Positions 52,981-60,865 of a stretch of 64,000 nt of DNA are shown here, one piece after another. Location of the stretch: the NCBI RefSeq assembly GCF_019308285.1, contig NZ_WWEM01000007.1:1-64000 (forward strand), read 5' to 3'. The translations under genes and the position numbers were made by a program. Position 1 is the stretch's first letter, and every line of letters begins with the position of its first letter. The notes under the pieces were generated by a model. The model searched no databases. It worked only from the letters and a program-made list of their open reading frames with translations, and was not told the DNA's origin. The DNA is from Flavobacterium quisquiliarum. Its GTDB lineage: Bacteria > Bacteroidota > Bacteroidia > Flavobacteriales > Flavobacteriaceae.

Positions 52981-54783
52981 TTACTTATATTCTTTCTCTT
53001 TCTGTGCATACCAATCTTTCATCACATAAAAAGCTTTCTTTTTAATTCCCTGATCTGAGATTAATCCTTTACGATTAAAGAAATCCTGAATATTTGGCAA
53101 TTGTCTTCTTGGAGATCTAAAGTCAACTAAAATCCAAGGCGAAACTCCTGCTAAACCTTCAATTCTATTAAACATCTGGGTATTTTGAATGTACAATTCT
53201 TCCTGATATTCTTCGTTCCAGCGTTCTTTTTTGTCTCCGTGAAGACCTTGTAACGCTTCACCACCAAACTCACTAATGATTACAGGTTTGTTATACGGAA
53301 TTACCCATTGCATATCTTTACAAGATTCGTTTGTTCCTCTGTACCAACCTAAATATTGATTGAAGCTTACAATGTCTACATATTCATTCATATTATCATG
53401 AAGTGTATTTACATTGTTTGGACTTTTGGTAACTTCCATCGCCATACTGATTAAACGAGTATTGTCTTGTGTACGTGCATACTTTGCCAATTTGCTTAAG
53501 AAAACATCTCTTTCGTCACTATGTGGTGTTTCGTTTGCAATTGACCAAATCACGATACCGCAACGGTTTTTATCTCTGTAAATCATATCGTGTAATTGTC
53601 GTTCTGCATTGGCATAAGTTTCGGGATTTGTCCATGAAATTGTCCAGTAAACTGGAACTTCAGACCAAATCATAATTCCCATTTTTTCAGCTTGTCTTAC
53701 CATGTTTTCGTTGTGCGGATAATGCGCCAAGCGAACATAATTACAGCCTAATTCTTTTGCCCAATTCAGTAACGTAATAGCATCATCCTCTGACCAAGCT
53801 CTTCCCGATCTGAAAGGCGCTTCTTCGTGTATACTGATGCCACGTAAAAAGACTTTTTTTCCATTTAACAGAATCTCTTTTCCTTTAGCTTCAATAGTTC
53901 TAAAACCAATTTGATCTACAATATTTTCATCAGCTTTAGAAATGGTTACCTCATATAATTTTGGTTTTTCAGGTGTCCATAAAACGGGATTGGCTTTGAT
54001 TTCAAAATAGGCCATTCCTTTTGCATCTGTAGTAACGCTCTTTTTGATTTTCAATTCTGGAATTGAAACCGAAACCGACTCATTTGCTGTTTCACTATTC
54101 AGTTTTATCCAGCCGGAAATCTTTCCTTTTTCTTTTTTATCCAATTGAACCAAATAATCTTCCACATAAGTATTCGGAACCTGAGCTAAGGTCACGTCTC
54201 TTGTAATGCCGCCGTAATTCCACCAATCCATGTTTACGGTTGGTACATTGTCTTTATGACGTTTGTTATCGACTTTTACAACTACGAAATTATTCCCGTC
54301 GACCAATAAATCGGTTACATCAAAATTGAAAGGTGTATAACCTCCAACGTGTGTTCCTGCCAGTTTTCCGTTTACATACACTTTAGCATCGTAATTGACT
54401 GCTCCGAAATGAAGAATCCCTTTGGTTTTAGAATCTTTTTTATAATTAAAGTCTTTCTGAAACCAAACCGTTCCTTCATAAAAAAACAATCTTTCGTCTT
54501 TGCTGTTCCAATCTGACGGAATATCCATTGTGGCAGAAGTCGCGAAATTATATTCCGTTAAATCTGTGGTATTCCATTTTTTGTTTTCGAAAAATCCGTT
54601 GTTTTTAAAAGGCATTAAGCGATAATCGTAATATCCATTTTCCAGTGGATCTACGATATAACTCCATTTTCCGTTTAAGGTAATATTGTTTCGGGCTGCA
54701 ATATTGGAAACTAATGGAACTTCCTGTGCTATGGCTTTTCCCATCAATAGAAAAGTACAACACAGCATTACAATTTTTTTCAT
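52981..54783 (-). CDS. GH2 glycoside hydrolase, beta-glucuronidase-like
   Basis: A 600-residue secreted protein (signal 1-20, ending AIAQ). GH2 layout: jelly-roll sugar-binding domain (about 30-200, LHFGAVNYDAKVYVNGKLAGTHVGGYTPF), Ig-like domain (200-298), TIM barrel (300-595). The acid/base is E418 (SIANET) and the nucleophile E505 (IISEFGG). The C-terminal N570-R571-K572 followed by G matches the N-x-K motif that binds the carboxylate of glucuronic acid in GH2 glucuronidases. The jelly-roll sequence also resembles glucuronidases more than beta-galactosidases. It is the last gene of the SusCD locus and probably releases beta-linked uronic acid from the imported glycan. Confidence 0.88.
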   Translation of the reverse strand: MKKIVMLCCTFLLMGKAIAQEVPLVSNIAARNNITLNGKWSYIVDPLENGYYDYRLMPFKNNGFFENKKWNTTDLTEYNFATSATMDIPSDWNSKDERLFFYEGTVWFQKDFNYKKDSKTKGILHFGAVNYDAKVYVNGKLAGTHVGGYTPFNFDVTDLLVDGNNFVVVKVDNKRHKDNVPTVNMDWWNYGGITRDVTLAQVPNTYVEDYLVQLDKKEKGKISGWIKLNSETANESVSVSIPELKIKKSVTTDAKGMAYFEIKANPVLWTPEKPKLYEVTISKADENIVDQIGFRTIEAKGKEILLNGKKVFLRGISIHEEAPFRSGRAWSEDDAITLLNWAKELGCNYVRLAHYPHNENMVRQAEKMGIMIWSEVPVYWTISWTNPETYANAERQLHDMIYRDKNRCGIVIWSIANETPHSDERDVFLSKLAKYARTQDNTRLISMAMEVTKSPNNVNTLHDNMNEYVDIVSFNQYLGWYRGTNESCKDMQWVIPYNKPVIISEFGGEALQGLHGDKKERWNEEYQEELYIQNTQMFNRIEGLAGVSPWILVDFRSPRRQLPNIQDFFNRKGLISDQGIKKKAFYVMKDWYAQKEKEYK

Positions 54784-55219
54784 AGTTTTTATTTTTAATT
54801 ATCTGATTTAATTCAGGAGCTCTATTAGGACGCTGATTAAACGGATTCGTTATCACGAAGACGCGGATAAAAACGGATTTTTTCAACAAAATAAAATCTG
54901 TTTTTTTCTGCGCTTTTGCGAATGCAAATCTGTTTTATCCGCGTTCTATCTACGCAAAACTAATTTATCTGCTGATCTGCTAAATCTGCGGGCGAAAATT
55001 TCTCTCGCAGATTTAGCAGATTTATTTTTTAAACACAAAGTATTTCTCTGTCCAGTTTGTCATCCTGACGAAGGAAGGATCTCCGCAAGTAACTCCGCAT
55101 AGAATTTCTCCAATCTTTGTGGAGCTACTTGCGGAGATTTCTCCCTTCGGTCGAAATGACAATACCACGAAAAGCGTTTTGAGACAACATTGATTATCTT
55201 GCTTCTATCATAAAAAATT
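54784..55219. repeat. Repeat-rich spacer between GH2 and agarase-like genes
   Basis: Three structures fill these 436 bases. First, CGCGGATAAAAACGGAT... with AAATCTGTTTTATCCGCG (about 54862-54945). Second, ATCTGCTAAATCTGCG (54975-54990) with CGCAGATTTAGCAGAT (55006-55021), a perfect 16-bp stem. Third, the element 55057-55162 with TTGTCAT/ATGACAA ends and inner ATCTCCGCAAGTA/TACTTGCGGAGAT, a relative of the one at 28331-28464. No ORF is convincing. Confidence 0.78.
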
Positions 55220-56638
55220 TTACATTTTATCAAAATAACGCGTCAATTCGTAAGCATTATCATTAATCACTTTCATCTCTTTTAATAAAGGCTGATACGG
55301 TTCGAAATTGCTGTTCACAATTCCTTTGTTCGAATCTCTGTTGGAATAATCCGTACTTAAATCCAGCGGATCGTTATCCATATATTTGAACCAATGCCAG
55401 CCTACAGAATTTTTATTTTTCAGTAATTCCAAAGTGAAATTCTGATAGAAAAGCCCTCGTTCTTTCTGTGTTCGAACCAGCCATCCAGCACCTGTATTAT
55501 TGGGCAGTCCTGAATCTTCTCCTTTGGTGTACCATTCTGTAATTAAAAACGGTTTTCCTGACCACTCGCCCCAATTGTTCATTAAATCCTGACTTGGTTC
55601 CCATTTTCTGTAATGATTGATGGAAATAATATCCATGTACTTTCCTGCCACTTTAAAAATCTCCGGATTGGTCAATTCCTGTTCTTTATCCTGATTGAAA
55701 CGGCATCCTAAATACATGTGGTTTGGATCTGCTTTTCGAAGTGCTTCCGTTACCTTTTTCATGTAGGTTTCAAAATAAAAAGCGGTAAAAGCCATTCGGT
55801 CTTCCTGGGTGATATCTGAAACGGAAGCATTAAAACCTTTTCTTTTATCTAACCATTCTTTTGCAGCAAGATATCCCTGTTCATCTTTGGCCAATAAAGT
55901 TAAATGTTTATCTAATGCGTCGTTATACCAAGGCAGTTCATTATCAGTAAAATAACCCATCAAATACTTATCATTTTTGTACTGGGCAACCTCTTTTACC
56001 GATTTTTCGATGTAAGCGTCAAATTCTTTATCAAAAACCATTACCAGATCAAAACGGTAATTCTGCCAGCTGGCTTCTTTGTATTTTCCGCCGTATTTCT
56101 TGATGTGATCGGAATGATACATTCCCATTGGCGAAATAATTACGGTATAAACCAACGGATTTGCAGCATTTCGAACTAAATCAACATTTGACCATGCTCC
56201 TACACCGTTGAATCCGTTATCGCGAAGTAGTTTTGATTCCTGTTTTACCCAGTTTTCTTTGCTTCCGTATTTTTTATCAAAAGCTTTCTGCTGATTTACC
56301 GAACGTCCTGCATTGAAAACCGCAATTCCTTTATAGATATAAGGATAACCTTCTGGATCAATAATCCACCATCTGTTGTCTATTTTTTCGGTTCTGAAAA
56401 ATCCTGTTGCTTCTTTCTGCCAGACTTTCGATCCACCGTAAATTGAAGTCGGTTCTTGTTTTTTTATTTTAAATCCAGGCAGTTTATCAATGGTTTTAGC
56501 ATCATAAACCACCCATTTTGGATCTAAAGCATTTTGTCTGGCTTCAACTTTTTGATAGGTAATTTTATTCTGAGCATTCAACGATATCATACTTGTAAAA
56601 CAGAACAATACGCAAATGGAATGTTTCTTTAAATTCAT
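55220..56638 (-). CDS. Clan GH-A glycoside hydrolase, agarase-like
   Basis: A 472-residue secreted protein (signal 1-22, ending LNAQ). The core fits a TIM-barrel clan GH-A enzyme: RWWIIDPEGYPYIYKGIAVF at its start, acid/base E234 in YFTDNELPW and nucleophile E368 in FLITEWYTKGEDSGLPN, with NHYRKWEP and GWHWFKYMDNDP as substrate-facing loops. It most resembles proteins annotated as agarases (GH50/GH86-like), but the exact family cannot be fixed by eye. Its place between a GH10 and a GH2 makes true agar activity uncertain; it may hydrolyse another linkage of the same glycan. Confidence 0.75.
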   Translation of the reverse strand: MNLKKHSICVLFCFTSMISLNAQNKITYQKVEARQNALDPKWVVYDAKTIDKLPGFKIKKQEPTSIYGGSKVWQKEATGFFRTEKIDNRWWIIDPEGYPYIYKGIAVFNAGRSVNQQKAFDKKYGSKENWVKQESKLLRDNGFNGVGAWSNVDLVRNAANPLVYTVIISPMGMYHSDHIKKYGGKYKEASWQNYRFDLVMVFDKEFDAYIEKSVKEVAQYKNDKYLMGYFTDNELPWYNDALDKHLTLLAKDEQGYLAAKEWLDKRKGFNASVSDITQEDRMAFTAFYFETYMKKVTEALRKADPNHMYLGCRFNQDKEQELTNPEIFKVAGKYMDIISINHYRKWEPSQDLMNNWGEWSGKPFLITEWYTKGEDSGLPNNTGAGWLVRTQKERGLFYQNFTLELLKNKNSVGWHWFKYMDNDPLDLSTDYSNRDSNKGIVNSNFEPYQPLLKEMKVINDNAYELTRYFDKM

Positions 56639-56682
56639 TTTTAATTATTTTTTTGAGAGGAAATACTGTGTTCATTTTTTTT

Positions 56683-56895
56683 AACACATAGAAACATAGC
56701 TTTACTTTGAGCATAGAAGGCGTTTCACTTGCATAAATGCACATAGCCAGATTTTATTTTCTGCTATTTCTCTCAGATTTTGCAGATGGTGCAGATTTTT
56801 AATTATCTACATTCACAAAGTTTAGCTATGTGTTAGAAACTAGTTTCTTTCTATACTCTTTCCAAGTCTAAAAAAATCTATGTTCCTATGTGTTT
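56683..56895. repeat. Inverted-repeat element, AACACATAG family, copy 1
   Basis: AACACATAGAAACATAG (56683-56699) is matched, with one change, by CTATGTTCCTATGTGTT (56878-56894). GGCGTTTCACTT and GAAACTAGTTTCTTTCT inside also occur in the copy at 59098-59223. It fills the spacer upstream of the agarase-like gene. Confidence 0.78.
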
Positions 56896-56901
56896 AAAAA
56901 A

Positions 56902-57801
56902 CTATTTAGACAAATAAATGTGATCGAAATCAAACGTATAGTTGTTTAATGCTCTTACATCTTCCGGATCAACACTTCTTAATACCAAAATGTCTTTGAT
57001 TTTAGTTAAATCTAATGCCGGATTTTGCTTTTTGTATTCTGCAATTGGAATTTGAACCATGTTCCAGCTTCCATCTCTTTTTAGTCCGTATAAGTTGCTT
57101 GTGGCGTCAAATTCAACATAACCAGTATTGGAAGCATCTTTCATTCTAAATCTGATTTTTCCAGTACTTGTGGTTCTTACGGCCATATTGATATAAGTAT
57201 AAGATGAAATATCTGTGAAATTGACAAATGATAAAATTGCCATTGCCCATTTTGCTTCTGCAGCTGGCGGTGTTGCTGGAAGAGAAAAGTTTCTGTAAGC
57301 GCCTTCATATCCATCAGTTGCTACTTCTTTAATTACAAACTGATTGCTTGAAACCCAATTTAAAACTGGAGCCGTTTTGGTAAAGTCAGGATTTTCAGAG
57401 TAGATTTTAAGGGCATCTGTTGGAATAACAATTGGCGGCGTAGGCGGTGCTTCTACCTCAACTGTGAACGTTTTCTTTTGAATGGTATTATCTACAAAAG
57501 TGATTTCTAAAGTAGTGGTAAAAGTTCCTGCTTTGGTATATTTTACTTCAACATTTGGCTCAATTGAGGCCCCTGGCGAACCGCCTTGAAAAGTCCATTT
57601 TATGGCACGCACTTTTGTTGACGAATCGGTATAAGTTACTGTTTCTCCTCCTTGGATAGCTGTATTTGTTGAAGTCGCATTTAATTCCCCTTTTTTATAA
57701 AGATATACTTCGCGCACATCGTCTTCGCAGGAAAGCAAACCTACAAAAAGCACTAAAAGGAAATATTTTAATTTCGGTATATGGTTTAGTTTTATGGTCA
57801 T
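56902..57801 (-). CDS. PKD-domain surface lipoprotein with CBM-like C-terminus
   Basis: About 299 residues from ATG 57801; an upstream start at 57888 would add 29 residues ahead of a complete lipoprotein signal and is rejected. The signal ends LLSC (C25), followed by EDDV, consistent with surface display. Residues about 45-125 form a PKD/Ig-like domain (TVTYTDSSTKVRAIKWTFQGGSPGASIEPNVEVKYTKAGTF). The rest is a beta-sandwich like a carbohydrate-binding domain (SGKIRFRMKDASNTGYVEFDATS ... NYTFDFDHIYLSK). It probably acts as a surface glycan-binding protein (SGBP) for the locus. Position between GH10 and agarase-like genes supports this. Confidence 0.82.
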   Translation of the reverse strand: MTIKLNHIPKLKYFLLVLFVGLLSCEDDVREVYLYKKGELNATSTNTAIQGGETVTYTDSSTKVRAIKWTFQGGSPGASIEPNVEVKYTKAGTFTTTLEITFVDNTIQKKTFTVEVEAPPTPPIVIPTDALKIYSENPDFTKTAPVLNWVSSNQFVIKEVATDGYEGAYRNFSLPATPPAAEAKWAMAILSFVNFTDISSYTYINMAVRTTSTGKIRFRMKDASNTGYVEFDATSNLYGLKRDGSWNMVQIPIAEYKKQNPALDLTKIKDILVLRSVDPEDVRALNNYTFDFDHIYLSK

Positions 57802-57906
57802 GATTTTAATTTTTTTGGTTAATTTTTTGAGAAGGAAAATATAAAAGAGACAAGAAGAAAGACATCTCATAAATCTTGTTTCTTTCATCTTGCTTCTTTA
57901 AAATCT

Positions 57907-59001
57907 TTACTTCAATCCATCTAAAAATCCTTGATAAGCAGGTTTTTTATTATAATCGGCATCTAGAAGCAAGGGATATTCTTTGGAATTCCAGAAGCTT
58001 GTCAGCCAAGTATATTTATCGGTTACACCCCAAGTTGTAATGGCAAATTTTTGGGTTTGAGGCAGTTCTTCGTACATAGTTGTGATGTATTTATAGGTCT
58101 CTGACTGTTTTTGAGCTTCTGCATCATTAAAAACATAGGAATCAGATTTGCTTGTATTGACTTTGATATCCAATTCTGAAATATGAATTAACAATCCAGT
58201 TGAAGCCATATCCGTAAAACCGGTTTTCATAGTCTGCCTGTTGGTGTCTGTAGCATAGTGAAACTGATCTCCTAAACCATCAATAGGCACCCCGTTAGCT
58301 TTGAATCTGGTTACCATTTTTTTGATGGATGCTCTTTTTCCTGCATCCAGCACTACGCTGTAATCGTTGTAAAACAATTTGGCGTCTGGATCTGCTGCTT
58401 TCGCATATCTAAAACATCTTCCATAAAAACCTATTGGATCTTTAAATAATGAGTTTATTACGGTTTCGTTTCGCATAGCTCCACCATCTGCAAAAACTTC
58501 GTTGACAACATCCCAGCTTTTTACTCTGCCTTTATAACGCCCAACAACATCGGTTATGTAAATTTTCACTTTTGACTCGAATGCAATTGAATCGTATTTG
58601 GCATTTTTAAACCATTCTGGAAATGAATCGTACCAAACCAAAGTATGTCCGTGAACTTCCATGTTATTGTCTTTGGCAAAACCAACTAAATAATCGGCTG
58701 CAGTATAATTGTAAGCTGTTGAAGAAGACCAAATCGTTGCCATTTTCATTTCAAATTCTGCCGAAATTTGATTGTAATGTTTTAAAACAGCATTTTTAAA
58801 ATTGGCTTCATTTTGCAAATCTCTCATTTTGACTGCGGCTCCAATTTTAAACTTTGCTTTTTCCTTTAAGGTTTGCGTAATCGGATTTGGATTTCCTGTA
58901 TCGCCTTCATCTGCATTAATAAAAACTACTTTTTCGTCGTTGCTGCAGGATGCAAACAACAAAACGGTAAGTATACCAAGAATATATTTTTTATTTATCA
59001 T
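57907..59001 (-). CDS. GH10 endo-beta-1,4-xylanase-family lipoprotein
   Basis: A 364-residue lipoprotein (signal ending FASC, C19, then SNDEK for surface export). The GH10 barrel has its acid/base E168 in WDVVNEVF and nucleophile E276 in HISELDI, plus DGLGDQFHYA and WGVTDKYTW. It should cut internal beta-1,4 linkages of a xylan-like chain at the cell surface. Compared with classic GH10 xylanases, the glycone-site motif E-N-x-M-K reads EFEMK (F83 for Asn) and GHTLVWHxQ reads GHTLVWYDS (Y124 for His, S126 for Gln). These sites normally bind the -1 and -2 sugars, so specificity may be altered. Confidence 0.92.
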   Translation of the reverse strand: MINKKYILGILTVLLFASCSNDEKVVFINADEGDTGNPNPITQTLKEKAKFKIGAAVKMRDLQNEANFKNAVLKHYNQISAEFEMKMATIWSSSTAYNYTAADYLVGFAKDNNMEVHGHTLVWYDSFPEWFKNAKYDSIAFESKVKIYITDVVGRYKGRVKSWDVVNEVFADGGAMRNETVINSLFKDPIGFYGRCFRYAKAADPDAKLFYNDYSVVLDAGKRASIKKMVTRFKANGVPIDGLGDQFHYATDTNRQTMKTGFTDMASTGLLIHISELDIKVNTSKSDSYVFNDAEAQKQSETYKYITTMYEELPQTQKFAITTWGVTDKYTWLTSFWNSKEYPLLLDADYNKKPAYQGFLDGLK

Positions 59002-59097
59002 TTTTTGTCTTTTTAAATCCGGAAGTCAGATTAGGATTATGCTAACTTCCGGATGGGTTATTACTAACTTTAACCTTAACTTTTTTGGGTGTGATTT

Positions 59098-59223
59098 TTT
59101 AAACACATAGAGACATAGTTTTTGAGAAACTAAAAAAGGCGTTTCACTTATTTAAATTCACATAGTAATCTGTGTGTGAGAAACTAGTTTCTTTATTTTA
59201 ATCTATGTTTCTATGTGTTTAAA
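59098..59223. repeat. Inverted-repeat element, AACACATAG family, copy 2
   Basis: TTTAAACACATAGAGACATAG and its partner CTATGTTTCTATGTGTTTAAA (59203-59223) pair with one mismatch over 21 bases. It carries the same inner GGCGTTTCACTT and GAAACTAGTTTC as copy 1. It occupies most of the spacer between the SusD and GH10 genes. Confidence 0.8.
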
Positions 59224-59228
59224 TCAAA

Positions 59229-60821
59229 TTAATTGTACCCAACATTAAAACCTGCTGGTTTTCCCATTAAATCGATTTGACTCTGCGGAATTGGCATGTT
59301 TACCATTGCCGGCGTCATTTTCAATTGTACTTCTCCAGAAATAGTTCCTGATGGACTTGAACGGAAATATAAATTTTGTCTTTCGACCAAAAGTCCAAGT
59401 CTTTTCAACAGAAACCATCTGTTATTTTCGAATGCTAATTCTCTTGCTGATTCGTCTAAATAATTATTTAATGTCCAAGCTGTCAAATCAAAAGTGGTTA
59501 CAGTGCTTTCAGGATTTCCAGTGTATCCTCTCCTTCTTACTTTGTTTAAATAAGCCAAAGCTTTAGTATCATTACCTAAATTATGATACGCTTCAGAAGC
59601 CAATAAATAAGTTTCAGCCAGTCTGTAATACATATAATCTTTGTAACTATTAGAAGTCATTGGCAGTTTTTCTGAATCGTGATATTTCTTTAAACTCCAA
59701 TGCCAAGCTCTGTAGTTTCCGTTTGGCGCTGCAATGGCTGGATTGGTAATTGGCTGTCCAAATTTTGGATTACTTGGAACGTTGATTTTATAATCTTGAT
59801 AATTATCTGAATAATAATACGTTTTAAATCTCAAGTCGTTTGCCTGATCGTATAAAGATTTCAAGTAATTATTTGGATAAAACCAACCTAAAGCCTGACC
59901 TCCATAAGCCACGTCCTGCACCAATTCGTTTGTATTTAATTCGTAAGTTCTGTGCGTGAAAACACTACTTAACCAAGAGCCTCCACCACCTGCTAATTCA
60001 TCACTTGGGCCTAATAAAAAGTCTTTTTGATAAGTAAAAAGAGATTCTTTATGATTCCCGTTTTGTCCCCAAACATCTGCTAAGGCAACTAAACCGTGAG
60101 TTCCATCATTAATAATGGCATCAAATTGTGCTGCTGCTTCTGCCCAGTCTTGCTGCCATAAAGCGCTTTTACCACGAATATGTCTTGCAACACCTTGTCC
60201 GTAACGTCCTGGATCCACTTTAAAAGGAAGATTAGCAATTGCATAATCCAAATCCCCATCAATTAATTTGTAAACATCTGCATCGCTGGCTACTTTATAT
60301 TCAACTGGATCGTTAATGTTTTGAGGTGTTGTCGGAATTGTATCGATTAGAATACCACCATACATTTGTTTTAAATCCAAATACAATTCTCCTCTAATTA
60401 CTCTTGCCTGAGCTACTAATCTTTTCTTAGCCGCTTCATCCATTTTTATAGATCTTGCTGATGTGATAATAGCCGAACATCTATCAATGATTTTATATCC
60501 CTGAATCCATTTTGAACCTGTAAACGACTGCGGATTATGACCTGTTCCATAAGGTGTATTCCAGGTTCTGTGCAAACCTAAATCGGTAGCTACCATAAAG
60601 AATACATTGGCCCATAAATCGCTGTTATCTCCAGATGGCAGATTGTAAAAACGCATCTGATTGTAAAGTGCATTAACCCCAACTTCTAAACCAGCTGGAG
60701 AATTGTAGATATAATCTACAGAAACTTGATCTTTTACCGTTTCTTCCAAAAATTCTTCACACGAAGTAAGTCCCAAAGAAAGTCCGAAAATCAAAACAAA
60801 TAGAAAATTTATATTTTTCAT
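59229..60821 (-). CDS. SusD/RagB family outer-membrane lipoprotein
   Basis: A 530-residue lipoprotein with signal ending LTSC (C21), then EEFLEE, a surface-export type sequence. TPR-like helices and the SusD features are present (NALYNQMRFYNLPSGD, IRGELYLDLKQMYGG, YRLAETYLLASEAYHNLGND, C-terminal MPIPQSQIDLM). It forms a lid on the SusC barrel and captures glycan oligosaccharides. It starts 44 bases after SusC. The AACACATAG repeat behind it could attenuate transcription into the GH genes. Confidence 0.95.
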   Translation of the reverse strand: MKNINFLFVLIFGLSLGLTSCEEFLEETVKDQVSVDYIYNSPAGLEVGVNALYNQMRFYNLPSGDNSDLWANVFFMVATDLGLHRTWNTPYGTGHNPQSFTGSKWIQGYKIIDRCSAIITSARSIKMDEAAKKRLVAQARVIRGELYLDLKQMYGGILIDTIPTTPQNINDPVEYKVASDADVYKLIDGDLDYAIANLPFKVDPGRYGQGVARHIRGKSALWQQDWAEAAAQFDAIINDGTHGLVALADVWGQNGNHKESLFTYQKDFLLGPSDELAGGGGSWLSSVFTHRTYELNTNELVQDVAYGGQALGWFYPNNYLKSLYDQANDLRFKTYYYSDNYQDYKINVPSNPKFGQPITNPAIAAPNGNYRAWHWSLKKYHDSEKLPMTSNSYKDYMYYRLAETYLLASEAYHNLGNDTKALAYLNKVRRRGYTGNPESTVTTFDLTAWTLNNYLDESARELAFENNRWFLLKRLGLLVERQNLYFRSSPSGTISGEVQLKMTPAMVNMPIPQSQIDLMGKPAGFNVGYN

Positions 60822-60865
60822 GATCTTGTTATTTTTTATTTATTGAAATGTCTTAAACCTTTTTG

